From: Rummeliibacillus pycnus_A
GTDB taxonomy: Bacteria; Bacillota; Bacilli; Bacillales_A; Planococcaceae
Direction of reading: 5' to 3'
Assembly: GCF_044359855.1 (NCBI RefSeq)
Contig: NZ_CP132291.1
Coordinates: 2,790,001-2,854,000 of the forward strand
Length of the DNA stretch: 64,000 nucleotides
This document shows positions 1 through 12,434 of the stretch, in pieces. A program made the translations under genes and the position numbers. Under the pieces are notes generated by a model. It ran no database searches and was not told where the DNA came from. It was given only the letters and a program-made list of their open reading frames with translations. How positions within the stretch are numbered: the first letter of the stretch is position 1; each line of letters starts with the position of its first letter.

Positions 1-393
1 TAATGCAATATACATTGTTTTATAGATAGGAGATTGAAATACAATATAGTCATTCATAATATTTGAAATATAGCCATGCAAAGGAATCTTACCGGTTACA
101 TAAATTTCAGTGTACATTCCTTGGGCTTGGGTAAGAACCTGTGTCAGGGTTAAATCTTCTTTCTCTTTATTTGTAATAGTAGGAGGTTCTGAAGGTACAT
201 CAATCTCATCCCCATTATTGGTATTCACCAATAAATTTTGTATATGGTCAATAGGAATGTAAAGATAATCCGTTCCATTAAATAGAACAACTATTTCACT
301 GCTTATATCAATGATAGAACCTTTAAGAAATTTACCACCTGATATCTCAAGCTCTACTATTTCTTTATCAAAATTTTGGAGTAATTTATCCAA
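1..393 (-). CDS. CotB/LSm-like spore coat-type protein, partial (3' end outside window)
   Basis: This frame runs off the left edge. It starts at TTG (393) behind AGAGGATGGTGAC, and 131 codons are visible. The protein begins LDKLLQNFDKEIVELEISGG. It holds two short all-beta repeats, each a run of the type 'V.L.I.GG...G.I.D......VLF...Y.YIPIDHI', which match the pattern of the two complete CotB-like genes next to it (533-1981 and 2106-2585). I infer a third member of a minus-strand coat-protein cluster. The RGGPE signature of classical CotB repeats is degenerate here, so a DUF2642-type protein is an alternative. Confidence 0.6.
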   Translation of the reverse strand, partial: MDKLLQNFDKEIVELEISGGKFLKGSIIDISSEIVVLFNGTDYLYIPIDHIQNLLVNTNNGDEIDVPSEPPTITNKEKEDLTLTQVLTQAQGMYTEIYVTGKIPLHGYISNIMNDYIVFQSPIYKTMYIAL

Positions 394-532
394 TGTCACC
401 ATCCTCTTTAGTCAAATTTTCTACGAAACGATTTTAGTTTACTAAACCAATATATAAGCCTATTGGTTTAATAAATGTCCACTCCTATTAAAGAGATACA
501 ATTGTTTCTCGTCATGACTATATTGAGTATTC

Positions 533-1981
533 TTATTTTAATCGATCATTCTTTAATTGAAGGTACATTTTTTCAGCATACTTCATTAATGCGTAATATT
601 GCTTTTCTAAAGTTATCTTTTCTTCTCTTGGACTGATTTGGTTTATAGGATAGGAATCAGATGGTGATTGGTTATATTCTGGATAGTTAGTTAAAATATT
701 TGAATCCGCATCAAGACTAACTTCTTTGTGAGATTTATGTTTTGGAATACATAATGAGTTACAAAACAGAGGCTCGGTATGGTGATTGTTAGGATCTGTA
801 TTATAATAATAGACTTCGTAACCTTTATCAAAGGAGCTTTGCTCTGTTTTTAAAAGTTTTTTATTTTTTAAAGAAAAGGTCGCATCTGCAATTTTTTTTT
901 GAAATGCGTTAGATTTGGTTAGCTTAAATTTTCTATTTCTATTTTTTCTATTTCTCTTGATTGGTAACGGATTAAGATAGTCTACTATAGAATCATTGGA
1001 TTCATTATCATATTGAAATTTTTCAGTATTCAATGATGTAACATAAGTATCTTGGGTTGACTTTGTCTCTGCATGTATCTGTGTATTATTCATTTCTGAA
1101 TTTTTATCATCTGTTTCATCATTATTATGTCGTTTTTTAATGAAATCGAAGTACTCTTGTGGTGTCATCTTATTTTTTGATTTTTGTTCTCTAATAATTT
1201 TCTCTTCTTGAGCATGAATGTTTTGGTTCCCTGAAAGTTGAACAGATTCAGGCTCATAAGATTGAACAGGCTTAGTCATAGAAAGTAGGATAGACTCAGG
1301 TTCGGAAGGTAGGATAGGTTCGTATTCCGTGTGTAGAGCAGACTCAAAAGTTGGAATAGTGTCGGATACAGGAGATAGGACAGATTCGGGTGCAGAAGGT
1401 AGAACAGGGGCGGGTTCAGGAGATGGAACAGACTCATGTTCCAAAAGTGGAACGAGTTCGGGTTCAGGAAGTTGATTCGACTCTTCTTTTGAGGATAGGG
1501 ATTGATCAGTATCTTCTGTAACATCTTCTGTAACATCATTTTCTTGATGATGTTCAATACTTTCATAAACTCCTTTATAGATATCGGATATATATGATTT
1601 TTGTACAAATAGTTGTTCTGTATTGTTTAGTAATATAATGTGGTCTTCATAAATCCTGCTTAACAATCCAGCAAATGTCTTATTAGTCATGCAATTTATG
1701 GTTACCCATTTGTATTTCAAGTCATCCAAAACATCGGTTAAATTATTTCTGTTGAGATATGGAACTACTTGGGTTGATACCCGAAAGTCTTTAGCGTTTT
1801 TTGAACATGCATGAATTTGATTGAGTGCAAAATAAATTACACTTTGATCCACTTTTACGATAAGGTGATCTCGCTTAACATTTAATAAGACGCCTTGGAT
1901 AAATTGGTTATCATTAAGATAAAAACCAATTTTCTTACCCACAAGACCCCCTATTGAATTTTCAAAGTTACCCTCTACCAA
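533..1981 (-). CDS. Large CotB-like spore coat protein with P/E-rich repeat region
   Basis: 482 aa, TTG start preceded by AAAGGGG. Residues about 8-60 and 85-135 are two small beta-type repeats (KKIGFYLNDNQFIQGVLLNV..., KWVTINCMTNKTFAGLLSRI...). They align by pattern with the CotB repeats of the next gene, but the RGGPE core is replaced. Residues about 165-255 are a proline/glutamate/serine-rich tract of imperfect 8-12 residue units such as PEPELVP, PSPEPAP and PSEPES. The C-terminal half is polar, with an Arg/Lys/Asn-rich stretch (KRNRKNRNRK) and many Tyr and Asn. Bacillus CotB likewise has N-terminal repeats followed by a biased, modified C-terminus, so a spore-surface role is inferred. It lies between two paralogues on the same strand. 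Confidence 0.65.
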   Translation of the reverse strand: MVEGNFENSIGGLVGKKIGFYLNDNQFIQGVLLNVKRDHLIVKVDQSVIYFALNQIHACSKNAKDFRVSTQVVPYLNRNNLTDVLDDLKYKWVTINCMTNKTFAGLLSRIYEDHIILLNNTEQLFVQKSYISDIYKGVYESIEHHQENDVTEDVTEDTDQSLSSKEESNQLPEPELVPLLEHESVPSPEPAPVLPSAPESVLSPVSDTIPTFESALHTEYEPILPSEPESILLSMTKPVQSYEPESVQLSGNQNIHAQEEKIIREQKSKNKMTPQEYFDFIKKRHNNDETDDKNSEMNNTQIHAETKSTQDTYVTSLNTEKFQYDNESNDSIVDYLNPLPIKRNRKNRNRKFKLTKSNAFQKKIADATFSLKNKKLLKTEQSSFDKGYEVYYYNTDPNNHHTEPLFCNSLCIPKHKSHKEVSLDADSNILTNYPEYNQSPSDSYPINQISPREEKITLEKQYYALMKYAEKMYLQLKNDRLK

Positions 1982-2105
1982 TTAGGGGGCCCCTTTCATT
2001 ATTTATTCTTTAAAAAAATTATGCCATACTTTCAGTTGTTGAAAGCTATTCCGTTGTCGTTTAGTATAGCTTTTCTTCAGGGATCTTGCTTATATTAGAG
2101 GGATT

Positions 2106-2585
2106 TTATTCTTTTTTCGCATTTCCTTCTTTGTCCTTTGCGTCTTCTACCTCTTCTTTTTCAATCTTAAGCCCATAGTTAATGCTTCGAATATGGAACA
2201 TGGAAACTCTAATGATTTCTTCGTTCAAGATAATTGTTAAGTAATCATCAGTAATTTCGTCTAGAACACCCTCTAACTTTTCAGGCCCACCTCGATTAAT
2301 TTTCACCCATTGAAATCTTAGGTCACCTAGAACACTTTTGAAGTCCTTTCCTTGTAAAAATTCAAAGTTTTCAGGTATTACGGTGTTGAATTCCATACCG
2401 CCTTTGGAATCATGTGTTATGCTTTTGATATGTTGTGTTTTATAGTAGATAACTCCGTCATTTTCTGTAAGTACTGTAATATGATCTTCTTCAGCAGCTA
2501 ACAACATTCCAGTAGTGTTTTCAGGCCCACCTCTATCTACTTTAATGACTTGATTCACTAAAGTACTTAACATTTCTTTATTCAT
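2106..2585 (-). CDS. cotB: CotB-like spore coat protein
   Basis: 159 aa, ATG start behind a strong AAAGGAGGG site. It contains two clear CotB repeats: residues about 15-60 (KVDRGGPENTTGMLL...IYYKTQHIKSIT) and about 90-140 (VKINRGGPEKLEGVL...RVSMFHIRSIN). The RGGPE motif and the closing HIKSI/HIRSI are the hallmark of Bacillus CotB. B. subtilis CotB is about 380 aa with a serine/lysine-rich tail; this protein stops after a short acidic/lysine tail (EKEEVEDAKDKEGNAKKE), so it is a core-only form. It is expected in the spore outer coat, with late mother-cell expression (family knowledge; no convincing SigK promoter found). The symbol marks family, not orthology. Confidence 0.8.
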   Translation of the reverse strand: MNKEMLSTLVNQVIKVDRGGPENTTGMLLAAEEDHITVLTENDGVIYYKTQHIKSITHDSKGGMEFNTVIPENFEFLQGKDFKSVLGDLRFQWVKINRGGPEKLEGVLDEITDDYLTIILNEEIIRVSMFHIRSINYGLKIEKEEVEDAKDKEGNAKKE

Positions 2586-2604
2586 TCCCTTGCCCTCCTT
2601 TTTT

Positions 2605-3290
2605 TGTTCTTACTATCCATATGTATCATTAAGTGGGTAGCTAATGTCAAAAGCCCAATATTAATCAATAAGTTTTATTTTGGGTAAATCAAAATTTTAA
2701 CTAATATATGTTCATCATTTGGAATTTGGTACTAGATTTATAACATCTGAAGCGGATTGTTTTAAAGGATGGAAAAGGATATATCTATTATGCCCTAATC
2801 TATTTAGTCGTTTTTTTATAAATACAAGACGGAATATCTATACTAAATAGCAAAATAGGATTATTCCTTTTTCAGGAGCTTATTACGATTAATGTACTTT
2901 ACTCATGTACAGTCGATAAAAATCGATTATTACATAATAACGTTTGCAATAAAGAGGAGTATCGAGATAATGTTCGGGACCGTTTTTTTTCAAAAATGAT
3001 TACTAAATGAACAACTAAGTACTCTATTAATATAGGTACACCTGAATTAGGTTTTGTAAAGTATATGAAAACTCATTTGCGTCTTTAAATTTATCGTCAT
3101 AGTAGAATGGGATTTTGCTTATCTAAATTAAGAGGTGTTTCTGCAAAATCTTATTTATTTTATATACCTTTTAATTAAGATAATGATATGTGAGTTCTAC
3201 AATGGGAAATTATCGTGTTTATGATTTAGGATCTTCTGTAATAGAAGAAACGCATATAATTTATAAAATATAATAAATATCTATAAAAAT
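2605..3290. other. AT-rich gene-free spacer upstream of the rRNA operon
   Basis: No convincing gene was found. Short open frames lack ribosome binding sites and recognisable motifs. The right end becomes very AT-rich just before the first rRNA promoter, as expected for an UP-element-like region. The left end must contain the cotB-like promoter, which I could not place. Confidence 0.5.
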
Positions 3291-3293
3291 ATG

Positions 3294-3323
3294 TTGACTC
3301 TAATATGAATGACATGTTATATT
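3294..3323 (+). promoter_or_regulatory. rRNA operon promoter P1
   Basis: TTGACT (3294-3299), an 18-bp spacer and TATATT (3318-3323), preceded by an A/T tract. The initiation region AAGTCGCTAAG (3327-3337) recurs behind P2, as expected of tandem ribosomal promoters. Confidence 0.75.
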
Positions 3324-3375
3324 ATTTAAGTCGCTAAGAGACAAAACGAAAAAAACATATTCTCAAAAAAAGTTG

Positions 3376-3404
3376 TTGACATCGTTAATCAGACTTGATA
3401 TAAT
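3376..3404 (+). promoter_or_regulatory. rRNA operon promoter P2 (perfect SigA consensus)
   Basis: TTGACA (3376-3381), exactly 17 bp, TATAAT (3399-3404). It is followed by the same AAGTCGCTAAG start-site sequence as P1 at 3409-3419. It lies 82 bp downstream of P1 in the same orientation. Confidence 0.9.
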
Positions 3405-3435
3405 AATCAAGTCGCTAAGTGAGTGGCGTAAAATG

Positions 3436-3570
3436 AACCTTGAAAACTGAACAAGCAAGACGTTAATCAATAAACTTTGTTTACTAACTTCTGTTAGTAA
3501 CAAGGACAAACAATAGATATCATCTTATAGATGATACGCTAGCAAAGCTAATGAGCTTTCAAACTTTACT
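3436..3570 (+). other. 16S leader with processing-stem arm
   Basis: The leader segment AAAACTGAACAAGCAAGACG followed by TTAATC (about 3438-3463) is complementary to GATTAACGCTTGCTGTTCAG just after 16S (about 5160-5180). This forms the long helix that encloses pre-16S rRNA and is the usual RNase III target. Confidence 0.7.
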
Positions 3571-5126
<1,556 letters not shown>

Positions 5127-5302
5127 AATATTTCGGAAATAAGTTCTTGGAACTTATACGATTAACGCTTGCTGTTCAGTTTTGAAGGCTCATCGCTTTC
5201 AAAACTTGTTCTTTGAAAACTGGATAAAACGACATTGAAGAAATTCTTAAGTAACACATTTTTTATATTAAGTTTTAAATTTTTTAGGCTTAATAACTTA
5301 TA

Positions 5303-8231
<2,929 letters not shown>

Positions 8232-8289
8232 AAGTTGATTTAAGAACTTCAATGAATGTTTATCCAGTTTTGAGAGAACAATCTCAATA

Positions 8290-8407
8290 GTCTAGTAATG
8301 ATGGCAAAGAGGTCACACCTGTTCCCATGCCGAACACAGAAGTTAAGCTCTTTAGCGCCAATGGTAGTTGGGGGCTGTCCCCCTGCGAGAGTAGGACGTT
8401 GCTAGGC
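8290..8407 (+). rRNA. rrf: 5S ribosomal RNA
   Basis: About 118 nt. The 5' GTCTAGTAA and 3' TTGCTAGGC ends pair. The internal GAGGTCACACCTGTTCCCAT and AAGTTAAGCTC segments are diagnostic. The exact ends are within a few nt. Confidence 0.95.
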
Positions 8408-8414
8408 TATATAT

Positions 8415-8490
8415 GGAGGATTAGCTCAGCTGGGAGAGCATCTGCCTTACAAGCAGAGGGTCGGCGGTTCGATCCCGTCATCCTCCACCA
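8415..8490 (+). tRNA. tRNA-Val (TAC)
   Basis: Full cloverleaf with acceptor GGAGGAT/ATCCTCC, anticodon loop CTTACAA and encoded CCA. First of the 16 tRNAs behind 5S. Confidence 0.97.
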
Positions 8491-8512
8491 TTTTTTATCA
8501 TTTATTTTAAAT

Positions 8513-8585
8513 GAGTCATTAGCTCAGTTGGTAGAGCATCTGACTTTTAATCAGAGGGTCGCTGGTTCGAATCCTGCATGACTCA
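8513..8585 (+). tRNA. tRNA-Lys (TTT)
   Basis: Acceptor GAGTCAT/ATGACTC, anticodon loop CTTTTAA. After discriminator A8585 the genome reads TCA, not CCA, so the 3' CCA must be added post-transcriptionally. Confidence 0.96.
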
Positions 8586-8602
8586 TCATTTAATTTTATA
8601 AC

Positions 8603-8684
8603 GCGGGTGTGGCGGAATTGGCAGACGCACTAGACTTAGGATCTAGCGCCGCAAGGCGTGGGGGTTCGACTCCCTTCACCCGCA
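8603..8684 (+). tRNA. tRNA-Leu (TAG)
   Basis: Long variable arm, acceptor GCGGGTG/CACCCGC, anticodon loop CTTAGGA. The discriminator A is followed by TTT, so CCA is not encoded. Confidence 0.96.
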
Positions 8685-8698
8685 TTTTTAAGTATGTT

Positions 8699-8773
8699 GC
8701 GGAAGTAGTTCAGTGGTAGAACATCACCTTGCCAAGGTGGGGGTCGCGGGTTCGAACCCCGTCTTCCGCTCCA
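8699..8773 (+). tRNA. tRNA-Gly (GCC)
   Basis: Acceptor GCGGAAG/CTTCCGC, anticodon loop TTGCCAA, CCA encoded. Confidence 0.97.
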
Positions 8774-8813
8774 TTTTTATGTAAAATTTCTTAAAATAAG
8801 ATAACATATATAT

Positions 8814-8890
<77 letters not shown>

Positions 8891-8894
8891 TTTT

Positions 8895-8971
8895 CGGGAA
8901 GTAGCTCAGCTTGGTAGAGCACTTGGTTTGGGACCAAGGGGTCGCAGGTTCGAATCCTGTCTTCCCGACCA
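8895..8971 (+). tRNA. tRNA-Pro (TGG)
   Basis: Acceptor CGGGAAG/CTTCCCG, anticodon loop TTTGGGA, CCA encoded. Only 4 nt separate it from tRNA-Arg. Confidence 0.97.
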
Positions 8972-8984
8972 TTTTAAATCATAT

Positions 8985-9060
8985 GGGGCCTTAGCTCAGC
9001 TGGGAGAGCGCCTGCCTTGCACGCAGGAGGTCAGCGGTTCGATCCCGCTAGGCTCCACCA
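8985..9060 (+). tRNA. tRNA-Ala (TGC)
   Basis: Anticodon loop CTTGCAC. Acceptor GGGGCCT pairs with AGGCTCC with one G-U. CCA encoded. Confidence 0.97.
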
Positions 9061-9075
9061 TATAAAGATTATTTC

Positions 9076-9168
9076 GGAGGAATACCCAAGTCTGGCTGAA
9101 GGGATCGGTCTTGAAAACCGACAGGCGGGTCAAACCGCGCGGGGGTTCGAATCCCTCTTCCTCCTCCA
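9076..9168 (+). tRNA. tRNA-Ser (TGA)
   Basis: Long variable arm, acceptor GGAGGAA/TTCCTCC, anticodon loop CTTGAAA, CCA encoded. Confidence 0.96.
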
Positions 9169-9194
9169 TTTTTCAATCAAGTTAATATTACTAT

Positions 9195-9271
<77 letters not shown>

Positions 9272-9275
9272 AAAT

Positions 9276-9352
9276 GGTCCGGTAGTTCAGCTGGTTAGAA
9301 TGCCTGCCTGTCACGCAGGAGGTCGCGGGTTCGAGTCCCGTCCGGACCGCCA
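9276..9352 (+). tRNA. tRNA-Asp (GTC)
   Basis: Acceptor GGTCCGG/CCGGACC, anticodon loop CTGTCAC, discriminator G and CCA encoded. Confidence 0.97.
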
Positions 9353-9388
9353 TTTTTTTTAAAAAAGAATAAAAAATATCATTATCAT

Positions 9389-9464
9389 GGGTCGGTAGCT
9401 CAGTTGGTAGAGCATTAGATTGAAGCTCTAAGTGTCGGCGGTTCGATTCCGTCCCGACCCACCA
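9389..9464 (+). tRNA. tRNA-Phe (GAA)
   Basis: Acceptor GGGTCGG/CCGACCC, anticodon stem TTAGA/TCTAA and loop TTGAAGC. The loop has G37-C38 instead of the common A-A but still reads GAA. CCA encoded. Confidence 0.94.
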
Positions 9465-9470
9465 TGATAT

Positions 9471-9546
<76 letters not shown>

Positions 9547-9553
9547 TTTTTTC

Positions 9554-9637
9554 GGAGGGGTAGCGAAGAGGCTAAACGCGGCGGACTGTAAATCCGCTCC
9601 TTCGGGTTCGGCAGTTCGAATCTGCCCCCCTCCACCA
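9554..9637 (+). tRNA. tRNA-Tyr (GTA)
   Basis: Long variable arm, acceptor GGAGGGG/CCCCTCC, anticodon loop CTGTAAA, CCA encoded. Confidence 0.97.
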
Positions 9638-9641
9638 TTAT

Positions 9642-9718
<77 letters not shown>

Positions 9719-9727
9719 TAATATTAT

Positions 9728-9804
9728 TCCGAAGTAGCTCAGTTGGTAGCAGCATCTGACTGTTAATCAGAGGGTCGCAGGTTCGAGTCCTGCCTTCGGA
9801 GCCA
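9728..9804 (+). tRNA. tRNA-Asn (GTT)
   Basis: Acceptor TCCGAAG/CTTCGGA, anticodon loop CTGTTAA, discriminator G, CCA encoded. Confidence 0.97.
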
Positions 9805-9805
9805 T

Positions 9806-9877
9806 GGCCCCTTGGTCAAGCGGTTAAGACACCGCCCTTTCACGGCGGTAACACGAGTTCGAATCTCGTAGGGGTCA
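9806..9877 (+). tRNA. tRNA-Glu (TTC)
   Basis: Acceptor GGCCCCT/AGGGGTC, anticodon loop CTTTCAC. The discriminator A is followed by TAC, so CCA is not encoded. Last tRNA of the block, starting 1 nt after tRNA-Asn. Confidence 0.96.
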
Positions 9878-9882
9878 TACTT

Positions 9883-9922
9883 AAAAAATTCTTAAGAGTC
9901 ATTTGATTCTTAAGAATTTTTT
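9883..9922 (+). terminator. rRNA/tRNA operon terminator
   Basis: 15-bp perfect stem (AAAAAATTCTTAAGA paired with TCTTAAGAATTTTTT) with a loop of about 9 nt, ending in a T run. Nothing gene-like lies between it and 10123. Confidence 0.9.
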
Positions 9923-10122
9923 CGTTGCAATAATATAATTGTATTACTAAAATGAAAATATTTTATTCAGGTTCTGTGTCAAATGTTTAAGTTTATTTCG
10001 ATTAGAGCAACTAATATAAAATTAGTTCTCCTAACATTTGACGTAGAGCCACTTTTTTACCTATAAATTTTCTAAAAATTCCGCAAAAATGTTATGATAA
10101 AAATAACCAAGGGGGAATTAGA

Positions 10123-12240
10123 ATGTTTGCAGTTGATGTAGAGAAACTTAGACCACTTGCGACAATTGATATTGACCATTTAGAGCGTCAACAATCAATA
10201 GCAATTAAGGACATGAAAGAACCCTTTTTATTTTTAAAGAGACAAGGGAAATTAGAGTCATATATTAATATGAATACATTGCAACAAGATGTACAGCAAA
10301 GCCCGCATCTAACAGTAGAGGATCTTCGACACTATGCCACTTCACTTGATAGCATTTGTCAGGTAGACGAGCATCTATCTGTAAAAGTATTGTTCCAAAT
10401 TATTGGCGAGCCATTTGCATTGGTGCAAGGTGTGAACGGCGATATAATTGGTTATTTGCGTCGTGAGGAAATGCTTGTTGAACTTTTTAAGCAAGATAAT
10501 CAGGCAATAGATTTGTTGAAAATTATTTTGACATCCATACCGATGGGGATTTTTGTGGTGGATCGCTCGCATCGTATTGTCAATTATAATGATGCATCAC
10601 TGAAAATGATGCGATTAGATAAGGAATTTGCGGAAAATTGTGATGCAGAGGCAATTTTTAACCGATCATACTTACATTATGTTTTTAATACAGGAAAGAC
10701 AATTTTAAATCAGCTTCAAATTGGTGATGATGCGATTGTACTTGTCGATTATTGCCCAATTATCAATTTTGAGCAGGTTGTTGAAGGAATTGTAATTGTT
10801 GTTCAAGATTTGCCAAAAGTAGAGGAAATGGCGACAGAGATTGAAGATATTAAAGGACTTAATAAGGATTTAAATGCTATTTTATCAAGTATTTATGATG
10901 AAATATTGGTCGTTAATGGAAGAGGAGAGCTAATTCGTACAAGTGAGCGTCTAATCCCAGGTGTGTGGGATACGAATTTGAATGAATGGATTGGTAAAAG
11001 TTTGTTGGCACTTGAAAAAGAGGGACGTTATTGTCCAAATTCTATAGGACAAGTGCTTAAGGGGAAAACAAAAGTATCTGTCGTTCAGGAGACGAAAAAT
11101 CAGCGTAAAATTTTATCAGTTGGGAATCCCATTTTTAACGAACAAGGAGAAATTACTCGAATTGTAATAGCATCGCGAGATATTACAGAGTCAACTCGAT
11201 TAGAGAGTGAACTGCAAGAGATGAGAAAAATCTCTGCGCAGTATAAAAAAGAGCTTGATCTTTTCAAAAATAAAGAACGTTCAACAGAACAGCTTATTTA
11301 TCGAAGTCAGAAGATGGAGCGTTTAGTCCAACAAGCGAAGCGAATTGCAGATTTTTCATCAACAGTTATGCTGTATGGCGAATCAGGTGTTGGTAAAGAA
11401 GTTATTGCACAAGTGATTCATCAGCTTGGACATCGCTCTGAGAAGCCATTTTTGAAGCTGAATTGTGGAGCAATCCCAGAAAACTTACTGGAGAGTGAAC
11501 TGTTCGGTTATACGAAGGGCTCATTTACAGGTGCCGATAAGAATGGAAAGATTGGATATTTCCAACAGGCACATGAAGGAGTGCTGTTTTTAGATGAGAT
11601 TGGTGAAATGCCATTACATTTACAAGTAAAACTATTGCGTGTATTGCAAGAACAAGAAATCGTTCAAATCGGGAGCACAAAGCCTATACCAATTAACGTG
11701 CAAATTATAGGAGCGACGAATAAAAATCTTCAAGAGATGGTGGCAAATGGTACTTTCCGTGAGGATTTGTATTATCGTTTAAATGTTATTCCACTACATA
11801 TTCCTCCTTTAAGAGAACGGGTAGAAGATATCCCTGTATTGGCATTTCACTTTTTAGAAAAATTGAATAAGCGTTATGGAAAGAACTATACGCTTACACC
11901 AGATGCAATTAATATTTTGGAATTCTATGCATGGCCAGGTAATGTACGTGAATTGCAAAATATGATTGAAAGATTAGTTGTATCAGCTGATGAACCAGCT
12001 ATTACTTCTGAGTTTGTTAGCCGTTTTTTATCACTTGGTTATACCGTGAATCATAAGAAGCCCGTTATTACCCGGGTAATGCCGCTAGAAGAGGCACTTA
12101 ATGATGTAGAAGAACAACTGATTATGCTCGCCATGAAGCAGTATAAGACAACGACACGAGCTGCGAAGGCTTTAGGGATAAGTCAGTCTTCCGTTAGTCG
12201 CAAGTATCAAAAGATTTTGCAAAAAAAGTATGAACAATAA
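10123..12240 (+). CDS. Sigma-54-dependent PAS/AAA+ transcriptional activator
   Basis: 705 aa, ATG behind AAGGGGG. The N-terminal 120 residues look like a degenerate sensor segment. Two PAS-like modules follow (about 140-240 and 255-370, the second ending IVIASRDITESTRLE), then the AAA+ domain with Walker A GESGVGKE (419-426), the sigma-54 contact loop GSFTGA (466-471) and Walker B VLFLDEIGE (about 487-495). A Fis-type HTH ends the protein (TRAAKALGISQSSVSRKYQK). It belongs to the RocR/BkdR/AcoR class of SigL activators. The next genes have -24/-12 promoters, so it is very likely the activator of the putrescine genes. The ligand, presumably a polyamine or an intermediate sensed by PAS, is inference. 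Confidence 0.92.
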   Translation: MFAVDVEKLRPLATIDIDHLERQQSIAIKDMKEPFLFLKRQGKLESYINMNTLQQDVQQSPHLTVEDLRHYATSLDSICQVDEHLSVKVLFQIIGEPFALVQGVNGDIIGYLRREEMLVELFKQDNQAIDLLKIILTSIPMGIFVVDRSHRIVNYNDASLKMMRLDKEFAENCDAEAIFNRSYLHYVFNTGKTILNQLQIGDDAIVLVDYCPIINFEQVVEGIVIVVQDLPKVEEMATEIEDIKGLNKDLNAILSSIYDEILVVNGRGELIRTSERLIPGVWDTNLNEWIGKSLLALEKEGRYCPNSIGQVLKGKTKVSVVQETKNQRKILSVGNPIFNEQGEITRIVIASRDITESTRLESELQEMRKISAQYKKELDLFKNKERSTEQLIYRSQKMERLVQQAKRIADFSSTVMLYGESGVGKEVIAQVIHQLGHRSEKPFLKLNCGAIPENLLESELFGYTKGSFTGADKNGKIGYFQQAHEGVLFLDEIGEMPLHLQVKLLRVLQEQEIVQIGSTKPIPINVQIIGATNKNLQEMVANGTFREDLYYRLNVIPLHIPPLRERVEDIPVLAFHFLEKLNKRYGKNYTLTPDAINILEFYAWPGNVRELQNMIERLVVSADEPAITSEFVSRFLSLGYTVNHKKPVITRVMPLEEALNDVEEQLIMLAMKQYKTTTRAAKALGISQSSVSRKYQKILQKKYEQ

Positions 12241-12304
12241 TTAGAATCCAGAATCCGTTAATGTGAAGACATTGGCGGATTTTTTATGCAATTGTGGGTA
12301 AATA

Positions 12305-12340
12305 TATGCGAAACTGCATAAATGTATGTTCATTTGCATA
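12305..12340. promoter_or_regulatory. Candidate enhancer sites for the SigL activator (two inverted repeats)
   Basis: TATGC-N6-GCATA at 12305-12320 and TATGT-N6-GCATA at 12325-12340. Both are 16 bp and their centres are 20 bp apart (two helical turns), 41-76 bp upstream of the -24 element. This is where enhancer-type activators bind. Related half-sites occur at 17260-17294. Confidence 0.5.
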
Positions 12341-12380
12341 ATAGCATTTCTAAAATATCGATAGAGTCGTAGTTTGAGAG

Positions 12381-12397
12381 TTGGCACGCTTCTTGCT
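12381..12397 (+). promoter_or_regulatory. SigL (sigma-54) -24/-12 promoter
   Basis: TTGGCAC, 5 nt, TTGCT. The diagnostic GG and GC are separated by 10 nt, a consensus match. It drives the dehydrogenase-aminotransferase operon starting at 12435. Confidence 0.9.
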
Positions 12398-12434
12398 TTA
12401 TGTAATATGACAACAGTTAAAGGAGGAGCAAAAC

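Noticed and set aside
1276..1608. 110-codon frame in another frame of the large CotB-like gene
   Set aside because: Low-complexity shadow of the P/E-rich repeats (SYLPNLSL type); shares every base with the supported gene.
2670..2850. 51-codon start-less frame (LEFGTRFITSEADCFKGWKR...) upstream of the rRNA operon
   Set aside because: No start codon, no SD and no known motif; treated as chance.
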